A stretch of 64,000 nucleotides of DNA, from the NCBI GenBank assembly GCA_014529385.2, contig CM043954.1, positions 9,138,306-9,202,305 of the forward strand. The letters are read 5' to 3'. A model generated the notes under the pieces. It saw only the letters and a program-made list of their open reading frames with translations, ran no database searches and was not told where the DNA came from. Shown piece by piece: positions 47,001 to 56,508 of this stretch (positions are counted from its first letter, which is position 1; every line of letters begins with the position of its first letter). The translations under genes and the position numbers were made by a program. This DNA comes from Adiantum capillus-veneris. Taxonomy: Eukaryota > Streptophyta > Polypodiopsida > Polypodiales > Pteridaceae.

Positions 47001-50000
47001 CGTTCCCTTCCCAGGCATAACCGGAACGGGCGCCGGAACGGCATCCGGAACGCGGAACGGCAAATCCGGAACACCAAGGTTTTGAAAAATGGCAGTTTGG
47101 GGCAGTTTTTTTGAACTTTTGGGGGGGTGTTATTTCCATCCTCTCCTATGTAAAGAAGGGATTTAAACCCTCTCTCTCTCAAGCTCTCTACCTCACTCTC
47201 TCCCTCAAGGCTCTCTTTCCCTCTCCCTCTCCCTTTCCCTCAAGGCTACCGTTCCGGCCTCCGTTCCCGTTCCGCCACCCCGAGGACCCCCCCGTTCCGC
47301 AAACGTCCCGGAGCCCCCCGTTCCTGTTCCCCGTTCCCGTTCCGTGTAACTATGGAGTTACTAGATCGGTTGGTTGAGGAGTTTCTAGGAGATGAGTTTC
47401 TGGGTGAGCGCGAGTTTGACACTAGAGAGACTCTTAGTCATATTCAAAGTGAGAAGTCTGAATTCACTCTTCATGCTTCGGGTATTGACATGGATATCCA
47501 AGGTGGATAGGATGAATAAGGATTTCTTTGCACATTTTTGAGAGCGTCCCGAGGAGACTTCTATTAGGGCCCTCCTTGCGTGATTCAGCAGATTGGTTGC
47601 ACGCAAATCTTGATGAGGCCCTTGACATAGCTTTCGATTATTTTGAGCATTTGTTTAGTGTACATCAGTTGATTGATGATGTTTTGCATGCTAGAGAGGA
47701 GGTTTGGCCTCATGTATAGCCAATGGTTACGGAGGGAATGTGTTGTAGCGTACTAGCTCCTTTCACTTTGCAGGAGATGCGTGATGTTGTGGTTTGTAAG
47801 GTGCAGCGGAATTGAAAGTTGAACTTTGCTCAAGACGAGTGCTTCAAACTGTGCTCAAGGGTTCCTTTTACTTACGAAAGGGAGAGCCTTCCGTTCCTTT
47901 AGTGAGAGAGTGCAAATGATCACAAACAAAGTGGTAAACACTGTGAATGAAGGTGCTGAGACTGAGAGATAGAGAGAGAAGAATACGACACCTGAATGTT
48001 GTCAAACCCTCCTCCAAAGGCCCCACTCTCTATGGCAAGAGTGGTCTACTATTGATTGCACAAATCTCTACAATGCTTGGACTTGCCGACGATGTCGACG
48101 ACAACGAGACGGGCTGAAATTTGAAAACGCTAATGGCTGAAATCTGCAAATCTTTATCTGCTGAATTTTGACTAGATGTCGATAACGATGGCAATGGCGA
48201 CGATGCGACGACGACGCGCTGAAAACGCAGATGTTGAAATCTGCGTTTTTCAGGCTGAAAATGCAAACGCTCCCTGATCTGACTGTGCGGCGAGTATCTG
48301 CCGCGGGAAGGTGAGATCTGCGAGGTTTGGGACTTCTATGCGGTGTCTTGATGCTAAAAACTGAAAACGCTGATGCTTCTTGTTGTCTTGTCGCGGAGAA
48401 TCTGCAAAACGCTAGGGGGCTGTGCTGATCCAAAAACGCTAAGGGCTGATCAGGGGTCTGCTGCAAAAACGCTAGGCTTCTGCTGTGTCTTGCTGTCGTC
48501 GGAAATCTGCAAACGCTGATGGTAACTGGCAAATGCAAAAACGCTAGGTTGGTATGCTGTCTGATGCAAAAACGCTAGGTGTCCTGCTGTGGTCTGCTAA
48601 CGCCAGGTAGATTTGCAAGTTGCAAAACGCTGGCTGATCTGCAACTGTTGAAAAACGCTTACTGATCTTTGGTCTGTGGCTGAAAAGGCAAGGTTGATTA
48701 CCGGGGGGGGGGGGGGGGGTCTTGCTGAGAAGGTGCCTGTTGAACAATGTGTTGCTGCTGCCTCTTCTGCCTAAAAGTGCTAGCGCTAGGGTTTCTTATA
48801 TACATGCTGAGTTAAATTGCTCTACCCACTAGTTTCTCAACAAAAGTCACTTAAAAATAATAAGTGAAAATTGGCTAAAATAGGGAAAATAGGTCTATGC
48901 ACTGTAAAAATGCTCCTGATGGGTTCTGATGGAAATCTGATGATCATGTTGTGTGCAACCAGAGGATATGCATCTACTTAAGTGTGTGGACATGCACGGT
49001 GTGCGAACAGACTCACAAAAGTGCCAGAACACTTCCTAGTTTAGACTGACTGAACCCTTGCCATGAAGTAGTGTCACGTGACACATTCAACCCTACGTGT
49101 CCATGGACAAGCTACAACATGACCAGGGTTCAGTTCAGTCAAGTCAGTCTAGAATAGGAAGTGATCTGGCACTTTTGTGAGTGTTCGCAGACCCTGCATG
49201 TCCAGACATTTAGAGTAGATGCATATCCTCTAGTTGCACACAACATGATCATCAGATTTCCATCAGAACCCATCAGGAGCATTTTTACAGTGCATAGACC
49301 TATTTTCCCTATTTTAGCCAATTTTCACTTATTATTTTTAAGCGACTTTTGTTGGGAACTGGGTAGGGCAATTTTGCTAAGTTGTATAAATAGAAACCTA
49401 GCGCTAGCACTTTCTGGAGAAGAGGCAGCAGGAGCACCTTTGCTCAATAGGCAGCTTCTCAGCAAGATTCACTCCATCAGTAAACCTAGCGTTTTTGCTC
49501 TGGCAAGGCCTAGCGTTTTTGGACAAGATCAGCCCCGGGTGTTTTTGCTTTGCAGATCAGCAGATCCACAACAAGGCACAACAGATCCACAGCAAGACAC
49601 AACAGACTCCCTAGTGTTAGCAGTTTTCCACAGCAAAACTCCAAATCAGCCTAACGTTTTTGGATTTGTAGAACCTCCCAGCGTTTTGCAGATTCTTCGC
49701 GACAAGACACTCATAAGCATTTTCAGTTTTCAGTAGTCAGATCCCGCAGCAGGACCCCCAAACCTCGCAGATCTCACCTTCCCGTAGCAGATCCTCGCCG
49801 CATGGTCAGATCTCGCGAAGTTTGCAGATTCAGCCCGGAAAACGCAGATTTCAGCATCTGTGTTTTCAGCGTGTCATCGTCGTACCGTTGCCATCGACAT
49901 CGTCACCGACATAGAGTCAGAATTCAGCAGATAAAGATTTGCAGATTTCAGCCATTAGCATTCTTAGATTTTAGCCCGTCTCGTTGTCGTCCTCATCGTC

Positions 50001-51984
50001 GTCAACATCGTCGGCAAGTCCAAGCATTGTAGAGATTTGTGCAATCATAAGTAGACGCTCTCATTATAGAGAGTGGGGCCTTCGGAGGAGGGTTTGACAA
50101 CATTCTGGTGTCGTATTCTCTTCTCTCTCTATCTCTCAGTCTCAGCACCTTCATTCACAGTGTTTGTCCACTTTGTTTGTGTCATTGCACTCTCTCACTA
50201 AAGGAACGGAAGGCTCTCCCTTCCGTAAGTAAAAGGAACCTTGAGCATAGTTCGGAGCACTTGTCTTGAGCAAAGTTCAACATTCACTTCCGCTGCACCT
50301 TACATTGGTATCAGAGCTTTGGCAGTGTTCTGTATCACTCAAGGAAAGAACCACAAGAACCACATAATTGTTTTTTGCTTGTTGTGGTCGCATGTAACCC
50401 AAGTCCTCTTGGGTGTGTCGATTCCTAATCGTGTTTTATAGTTAAAACCTGCTGTTGTCCATGCTCCACTATGCTTAAGGTTGGTTGATAATAGTAAGAG
50501 TCTTTAAGTGTACCATAATTTGAGTGTTAATGTGACAAACAATAGAATTAGCCACACTGATTACGTACAAATAAGTTACCAAGGCAATATACATGGGCCC
50601 TTTACCAAGTATGGCTACATTGTATTCTAGTTACAGGGTCACAATTTTGATCAGTGGTTCAGATATGTGGTTCTGTGTATATGGACTCTGGACTACGCAT
50701 TTCTGTCTCATAGGTCATTTGGGCCTGTTAATGGCAATGTTTAATTTTTCCTTTTCCTTTCTTGTGTAGACAACCTACCATCAGTGTTCATTTTGTAAAA
50801 GCCAAGGCCCAATATACAATTACCACACCATTGAAAGGAAACAATCTCCTTTGTAGAATATTTGTCTTCTCACAAATGTTTCGGTTGATTTTGATCAGTT
50901 TGACGGTTACATTGCCCGAAGACAAGGCATTAATTCTGTCTTTGGAACTTATCTGGATCCTCTGGCCGACAAGGTTGTATGTCAGTTGAGTTTTCTAGAT
51001 GTCAGATTGTTTGATTCAGAGGTATTATTAAACCTTGAACCTTCAGGTTTTGATTGGCTGCGTTGCATTTTCAATGGCACAAGCTGGCTATTTATCTTGT
51101 AAGTATGAAGTCGTAATGTTACCGAATACCAACAGTGACTATCACTGCAAAGCTAATGATTTTTGTGTACTGTTGCAGTGGCCCTAGTTGCTTTAGTGAT
51201 TGCAAGGGATGCAGCTCTTATTGGTGGTAGTATTGTGCTCAGTGCACAAAACCTGAAATCACAGGTAAGGTCTGTCCTGATATTTTACTCACTACTTAAT
51301 TTCCATGAGGTATGGAGCAGGTGTGCTTTTATATGCAGGGTCTTTCTTATGGGCCTGTATCAGTAATTCTTCGCTTTGCCATGCTGATTTTGTAGGTGAC
51401 CAGCCTTCGGGACCTTTACAATGCCACAAAAGGAGGTGCTCAAAAAATCGAGCCACTCTACATAAGCAAGGTCTTGTTTTTTTTCTCTCCTGCACTTTTT
51501 CTGCAAATCTTTTTCATTGTGGTTATTTGACTGAGACATGTACAAGGTGCAGATAAACACAGTCTTTCAACTAGCTCTGGTTGGTGTGGCACTTTTGCAA
51601 CCTGCCTTCGGCATTGAAGATTCTTATTCACTCATTCCTTTGTTAAGGTAAGTCTTTGTGCATCATGCATTGTTAGGTGATATATCTACTTGCTTATTGG
51701 AACAATGTGTCTACATGTATGCGTGCGTGCATGCCTGCAATCAAACAAGTTCTTGAATTCATTAAGTGCCTTTTCAAAGGGTTAATCAACAAATTTTTTG
51801 ATCTGGAGGCACATTCAATGAGGGCACCCAACTGTCGCTTGTGGGTGCGTGTGTGTGTGTGTCTTCGGTCGAACTCTTTTTGCACGTTTGCCTCCGAGCT
51901 TGCTTTCAAAATCTTTAATTTTTGGAAGCCTTATTGTTTATTTTTATTGCCATGGCTGCTGCATTTCAATTTCTGCAGATGGCC

Positions 51985-52021
<37 letters not shown>

Positions 52022-52039
52022 GAGAGAGAAATGCAATGA
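44053..52039 (+). CDS. CLS: Cardiolipin synthase (CDP-alcohol phosphatidyltransferase), eight exons, C-terminus probably altered
   Basis: Exons, all GT-AG: 44053-44603, 46032-46098, 50899-50973, 51047-51098, 51179-51264, 51396-51470, 51553-51647, 51979-52039; they join in one frame to about 353 codons, close to plant CLS length. The enzyme makes cardiolipin from CDP-diacylglycerol and phosphatidylglycerol in the mitochondrial inner membrane. Exon 1 gives an Arg/Ser/Ala-rich N-terminus that fits a mitochondrial presequence, and ends with [16 protein letters not shown]. The catalytic motif DxxDGxxARx8GxxxDxxxD is complete across exons 2-3 ([22 protein letters not shown]). Exons 4-7 supply [29 protein letters not shown] and [16 protein letters not shown]. 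Exon 8 gives only RWPC before a CA repeat and a LINE, ending in HTHT..KEREMQ; the last transmembrane part of the family is not seen. Introns 1 and 2 are filled with transposons. Confidence 0.93.
44700..45570 (+). pseudogene. Ty3/gypsy integrase relic in CLS intron 1
   Basis: Plus-strand frames encode [17 protein letters not shown], then [20 protein letters not shown] (integrase core with its second Asp), [19 protein letters not shown] (the Glu) and, after further shifts, [19 protein letters not shown], the post-integrase region. Stops and frame changes show it is old. It adds about 0.9 kb to the intron. Confidence 0.78.
46099..46896 (+). other. CLS intron 2, first part
   Basis: Unassigned. 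A plus-strand open frame at 46346-46642 has no recognised motif. TATTAATAAAAGGC at about 46811-46824 resembles a LINE or transcript 3' end. Confidence 0.4.
46905..47354. mobile_element. hAT-like MITE, 450 bp, in CLS intron 2
   Basis: Terminal inverted repeats CATAGTAACAGGGAACGGG and the reverse complement of CCCGTTCCGTGTAACTATG match at 16 of 19 positions. An exact 8-bp TSD GAGTTACT flanks it (46897-46904 and 47355-47362), the size typical of hAT elements. The first 170 bp are rich in GGAACGG and the last 120 bp in CCGTTCC, so the element can fold back. No transposase is encoded. Confidence 0.92.
47363..47794 (+). other. CLS intron 2, segment between MITE and LTR pair
   Basis: Continues the sequence left of the MITE. 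It has an open stretch encoding Glu/Asp-rich [19 protein letters not shown] without a known domain, then nothing recognised. Confidence 0.35.
47795..49083 (-). repeat. LTR, minus orientation, left half of a head-to-head LTR pair
   Basis: Reads TGTCACGTGACAC at 49083 (minus-strand start) to CCTTACA at 47795. It is an inverted, diverged copy of 49098-50304 along its full length. No primer site follows its 3' edge, so it is a solo LTR or a 3' LTR. The strand contains many AACGCTAG motifs. Confidence 0.82.
49098..50304 (+). repeat. LTR, plus orientation, right half of the head-to-head pair
   Basis: Starts TGTCCATGGACA and ends CACCTTACA, followed after one base by a Met-tRNA primer site, so it is a 5' LTR. 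About 14 bp separate it from the opposite LTR. CCTAGCGTTTTTGC-like motifs recur between 49390 and 49700. The internal domain and 3' LTR are not found; sequence after about 50350 is not recognised. Confidence 0.85.
50306..50317 (+). promoter_or_regulatory. Primer binding site after the plus LTR
   Basis: TGGTATCAGAGC, complementary to initiator Met tRNA, one base from the LTR end. Confidence 0.92.
50685..50750 (+). mobile_element. LINE 3'-end remnant in CLS intron 2
   Basis: TGTCTCATAGGTCATTTGGGCC and following TTAATGGCAATG resemble the 3' UTR block of the LINEs at 35.2 and 52-54 kb. Short and diverged. Confidence 0.45.
51985..52020. repeat. CA microsatellite at the exon 8/LINE junction
   Basis: A CA run starts six bases into exon 8 of CLS and ends at the LINE 3' end, replacing the rest of the exon. 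Confidence 0.95.
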
Positions 52040-52768
52040 AATGAAAAGTTATATTAACGTCTTCGAAAGGCCAAAATGACCTATGAGTCAAAAAAGTTAC
52101 AGTTGGTGAATTTGATATCATGTCTGAGTACGGAAATTACAAAGAATAAACACTAACACTAAAAAACCTTAAGGAAAAAAAGGAAATGAATCTGAGGCTG
52201 ATTCGGGATTGAGACGAGATAAGGGGGGGGGGTGTGTGTGTTTTGTGGGTTCAAATGAAATCTCTCATTGGTCGTTGTCGAATCTCATCAACCTCCTCCA
52301 TGGTTAGTACTCTGGTTGGGCGTCTTGCATGTCGAGCCAGGGTGATCTGTATCTTCTGTTGCAGCCTTCGTCGGTGGTGGGAGACCCCCCGAGGTCGTGG
52401 GCGTCTAGATCTGCCTAGCTCAGTGGCCCGATCGAGTAGCGTACCTCTAGTGTGGGTGGGCTGTGATGACTACTCCTCTGGCTCTCCCCTGGCTGGTGTA
52501 AAGAAATCTGTGATTCGTCTCTGAGATTGTCTTTCCCCTGATGTCCTCAGCATGCTCTCCCTAAGTCTGCGCAGCTCTAGCAGGAACAATCCGAAACATC
52601 TCTGATCCTTGTATCTCATGACTCTAGAGAAAGGTCTGAAACCTTCTCTAAACAGGTAGTGGAAGCGGCTGCGTATCTCATAGTACGCCGGGCAATGGCA
52701 TGTGTAATGCAGCTCTGTCTCTGGCTCTGAGTTACATAGGTGACATATCTTGGCCCCTGCTGGCACCC

Positions 52769-52770
<2 letters not shown>
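52021..52770 (-). mobile_element. LINE, 5'-truncated, minus strand
   Basis: On the minus strand the ORF2 C-terminus shows the Cys/His motif CHLCNSEPETELHYTCHCPAY (52755-52680) and ends near TMEEVDEIRQRP (52305-52260). A 3' UTR with the CTCATAGGTCA..TTGGCC block and a GA/CT-rich tail follows. It lies against the CA repeat in CLS exon 8. No poly(A) tail is seen. Confidence 0.8.
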
Positions 52771-52820
<50 letters not shown>

Positions 52821-53998
52821 AGCTTTATTAATGTCTTCTAGAGGTCGAACTTGGCCTATGAGACAAAACCATGTACATGTGTGTATCCTTTGGGTATCCA
52901 AAAAAGAATAAAAGTGCTGAAAAAGAACTAAACTAAAGTGATACAAGACTAGAGGTGAGGTGGTACAGTGCTGCAGTAATTAGATAAGAGGTGGGGTAAT
53001 ACATGTGCGAGTATACTGAGGGGATGGAGCTCTATCTCTGGTAGATGTGAAACTATATGCTCAGGGGGTACAATGCTGAGATGCAATCTAGCTCCATCCG
53101 GTAGAAAACTGAGGGTGTAGGATATCATGCATAGGAGGGTAGGGTGTGAAGAGCCCTTGTAGTATGGCAGCCGGGTCGGAGAATACTCGCTATATCTCTC
53201 TTTGTCTGGCCTGCTCATGGTGTCTGGTAGATCTCCCTCTGGTGTGCTCGTCGAGCACGATATCCCTCTACTCTGGGTCGTCTTCTGGCTCGGATCACAT
53301 CTGCCTGCTGGAGAGTGACCCCTCTGTGTAGTAGCAAATGGTGCTGGAGTTGCTCGATGAAAGAAATCTGAAAGTTGGGATTGTCTACTCCCACTTGATG
53401 AATGTAGTATCAGGTCTCTATGTCTTTGAATCTCAAGGAGAAAGCGCCCAAGCTGTCTGTGGTCTCTGGACTCCATAAGCTCTCTGAGTGTAGGTTGCCC
53501 TGAAAACAGGGTGGGGTAGCGGCTGCGATATCCTAGTAAGCCTGGCATCTACAAACATAATGCTTCTCGCTCTCCGCCTCTGCTGTACATAGCCTACATA
53601 TCCTCTGGTCTTTGGGAGTACGTGATGCTCGACTTGTCTCAATCTCCAATCTGTGATGAAACTCTAAGGTGTCCAATGGCTACTCTGGCACTGTGAGACA
53701 TGTCAACGTCCATGTATCTAGGCCTCTGGATGAAGCCATCCTCTAAAGTAGTCAAGAACTGATCCCTGTAGTAGTACATCTTCGATGGAAGAGGCTGTCT
53801 CGGTGTGATCCATGTCTCTCTGATATACAGCTGCCAGAGATCTTGTCTGAGGACTCGCTTCCTCTCCGCATGAGAGAGGCGAATGAATGGTGAGTCGGGG
53901 TCATATTGAAATGGTGGTAGCTGCTCGATATCCAAACCATGTGTGCTAAACCACTGTGTCATCTGTGCATACCATGATCCACTCTCTCGAGATAAAAA
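52771..53998 (-). mobile_element. Second LINE copy, minus strand, with a CT tail
   Basis: A pure AG run (52771-52818) marks the tail. The 3' UTR block is at 52830-52870. ORF2 C-terminal pieces lie at 53639-53962 (LPPFQYDPDSPFIRLSHAER, LWQLYIRETW) and, after a frameshift near 53545-53640 that cuts the CRLCTAEAESEKHYVCRC motif, at 52949-53548 (LGRFLLEIQRHRDLIL). Same family as its neighbours; defective. Confidence 0.8.
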
Positions 53999-54314
53999 TG
54001 AAATGATATATTGACGTCTTCAAAAAGCCTATGTGACCTATGAGACCAAAAAGTCACAAAGTGGTGAATCTGATACAATGGCCGAGTACCGAAAAGGACT
54101 AAGAGGTACTTAGAGGTTTAAAAAAGGAAAAAAAAGGCTACTGTAGTAGCCTAAACTGTTCAAAAGCCAAAGTGACCTATGAGACGAAAAAGTCACAAAG
54201 TAGTGAATTTGATACAATGTCCGAGTACCAAAGAGGACTAAGAGGTACTTAGAGGTTTAAAAAAGGAAAAAAAGGCTACTGTAATAGCCTAAACTGTTCA
54301 AAGTGAGCTAAGCA
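53999..54314 (-). mobile_element. Third LINE 3' end with a 139-bp tandem duplication
   Basis: It starts with AAATGAAATGATATATTGACGTC and the CCTATGAGAC block. A segment containing GTGACCTATGAGAC at 54033 is repeated at 54172 with few differences. Only 3' UTR sequence is present. Confidence 0.68.
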
Positions 54315-54847
54315 TGTTATAGGCTTGGACACTCCAAGCGAGAAATCAAGAGCAACACACAAACATAAACTTCAAAATTACTGAACTTTACTAGAGAGAG
54401 ACAGAGTGAGTCGACACGGCACGACGAAGTTCATCGCCCAGATGCACTGGCCCCAAAGACTGGCGTCCCTTTTGGGTATTTCTTTATTATTTCTCATAGC
54501 AAAGTACAACTTCCAAGGGTCCTCTGCTCTCAGACTCTGTGTCCGGATGCTTTGCAGAGTGAGAGGCCCAAGTTCTCTTTTAAATTTACAAGGGAGCAGA
54601 GCCTCAAAAGCAATCACTCCCAAAAGCTAGCGCTGATACAGCAGCGCCACGTCAGCATGTCAGTGCATTTTATGGAAAGTCTCCTGAGATGTCAAGCTTT
54701 GGGTTTTTAGGGTTTTAGGCCCCATGGCTAGTGCTCATCAGTTCTTTAAGTTGGTAGACCCACGGCCCATCTTCTGGGTTCAATTCCTCTTGTCCACTCG
54801 GGCCATTTCCCTTCTAGTCGGGCATGCCAGGTTATCACTTTGTGACA
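54315..54847 (-). repeat. Ty3/gypsy LTR, minus orientation
   Basis: Starts TGTCACAAAGTGAT (minus strand) at 54847 and ends CTATAACA at 54315; 533 bp. The purine tract AAGAGGGGAGAA (54859-54848, minus strand) abuts its start, so it is a 3' LTR. It shares the AAAGAAATACC..GGG..CCAGTCTTTGGGGCC block with the LTR at 54887-55424. Confidence 0.85.
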
Positions 54848-54886
54848 TTCTCCCCTCTTGAAAGAATTGTAATCGGCCTTGATTAC
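54848..54886 (-). promoter_or_regulatory. Polypurine tract and last 39 bp of internal domain, minus-strand gypsy
   Basis: The reverse complement matches the sequence before the 3' LTR at 63600 (GTAATC..CGATTAC..CTTTCAAGA and the purine tract). The rest of this minus element is not in the window. Confidence 0.78.
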
Positions 54887-55424
54887 TATCACAAACTGAT
54901 GACGTGGCAGCCCCTGTACGGAATTCCGCAGTTCACGCTGATTGGCTGACGTGGCAACAGTATAGAACTCCGCTATTTGCTCTGACTTGCTGATGTGGCA
55001 GCATGTACGGAACTCCCCCTTTTACGCTGGCTGTTGACGTGGCCTAGCTGTACGGATTTTCGCAATTGGCGCTACTACTTTTTTAATAGCAGATTTTTGA
55101 CAAGTTCTTTTTGGAGCTCATTGCTTTTGAGTTTAATGCCTTTGGGGCTCTGCTTTTAGCAACTCTTGTAATCTTTATAAGTGACCCAAGGGGGCTCACT
55201 TCTCAGAGCATTTGCACGTAGAATTTGAGAGCGAGCACCCGCGGGAAGTGTACTTTGCTCAAAGATTAATATAAAAGAAATACCGAAAGGGGCTCCAGTC
55301 TTTGGGGCCAATATCTCTACGGAACTACGTCGGGCCGTGTCGATTCTTAAATTTGTGAAGTGTTTTGAAGCGAATCTCTGTTGTCGCGACAGAATCTTGA
55401 GTTGGGGTGTCCAAGTTTGTTACA
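54887..55424 (+). repeat. 5' LTR of a plus-strand Ty3/gypsy element
   Basis: Starts TATCACAAACTGATGACGTGG (TG mutated to TA) and ends GTTTGTTACA; a Met-tRNA primer site follows. Its start matches the 3' LTR at 63600 (TGTCACAAACTGTTGACGTG). 538 bp. Confidence 0.87.
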
Positions 55425-55425
55425 G

Positions 55426-55437
55426 TGGTATCAGAGC
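55426..55437 (+). promoter_or_regulatory. Primer binding site of the plus-strand gypsy element
   Basis: TGGTATCAGAGC, one base after the LTR end. Confidence 0.93.
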
Positions 55438-55489
55438 ACGACCGATTTCTCTTCTGCTGGGAAATATGATCTTTTTTTTCGCGACACCT

Positions 55490-56062
55490 ATGGATTTCGA
55501 AAAGAATCAATCGACTTCTTCTGCAACCGCTGAGGCGGGAGGAGGCAATACGGCAAATTCAAGCGATTTAGTTGAAGATCAGTACGGGCCACCTCAGCCT
55601 CCACAGTATGAACTTTTGGAGATGCAATGTTGACAACAGGTTGGCGAGTGCACAAAGCAGATGCTTCAGTTTGCTAAAGATCCCCAGTTTGCAAATTTTT
55701 TGACCCAGCAGTCCATGGCTGAAGTGCATACTGAACCACCAATCAAACCGGCAATCAAGAAACCTCCTACTTCGAGGATGTTTACTGAAGAAGAACATCA
55801 AGAGGTGGTTCAGACCCATATCGGTCAACTTTTGGACACGAAGAAGGAATCAAAAAAGCAATTGAAGAAGCGCAAGAAGAGGATTGACTGCCCCGGTTAC
55901 TTGGGACGTCAATCTTCTTTTGCATCTGCAAGAAAGCAAAAGAAGCGTGTGTTTGAAGGACTACCCAGTTCTTCTTCCTCTTCTTCTGACATTTCTTCTA
56001 GCTTTTTCGACTCGAGTGAGGAGGACAAAGAGCGCCAGAAGCGAAGCACAAAGCAGCCGCAG
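55490..56062 (+). pseudogene. Gag remnant of the plus-strand gypsy element
   Basis: The Met at 55490 opens MDFEKNQSTSSATAEAGGG. An in-frame TGA at 55631-55633 interrupts it; the same frame continues with QMLQFAKDPQFANFLTQQS and a Lys- and Ser-rich stretch. It resembles the N-terminus of the chromovirus gag at 60790-61527 (FQQLANNPRMQEFLQ). At 56063 it joins LTR sequence of the minus-strand element. Confidence 0.68.
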
Positions 56063-56199
56063 CCGTTTCACACTGGCCATGCAATGTCCACTTGCACCTT
56101 TTCAAGGGTTCCGGGGAAAACAAGTAAAAATAAAAATAAATAAAAATACCTAGTACTTATTTACGGAAGACAACAGGAAAAATACACCTCCTGGTGACA
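56063..56199 (-). repeat. Truncated 3' LTR of the chromovirus
   Basis: Direct repeat of 62721-62863, from CCGTTTCACACTGGCC to CTGGTGACA. The left edge is an abrupt junction to plus-strand gag. The purine tract on its right proves the LTR start. Confidence 0.82.
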
Positions 56200-56211
56200 C
56201 ACCCCACCCTT

Positions 56212-56508
56212 GAAATACTGCAAGCGACCTCGCTTGCATGCCAATAATACATGTGGTATCTCCTGATATCACATATATTCTATGATGGGAATCCAAGATA
56301 TACATGCTTCCGGAAATGTAGCGTTGGACGATTAAACAATCCCACCAACCTGGCTACGACACATATATCAAGCATAGAAGCCTTCTAGTGTACTCTGAAG
56401 CACAAACTTCTCTAGCTAAATTTTGTATGGAAAGAGTAGATACAATTGCTTAACTACTCTCTTGAGCATCATGAACCATGCTCTTGCCTTGCTCCAAAAA
56501 AGGCTACA
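56212..56508 (-). other. 3' untranslated part of the chromovirus
   Basis: Noncoding sequence between the chromodomain stop and the purine tract. Nothing else is seen. Confidence 0.6.

Noticed and set aside
46905-47354. GC-rich tandem array or CpG-island promoter
   Set aside because: Exact 8-bp TSD and terminal inverted repeats show a MITE.
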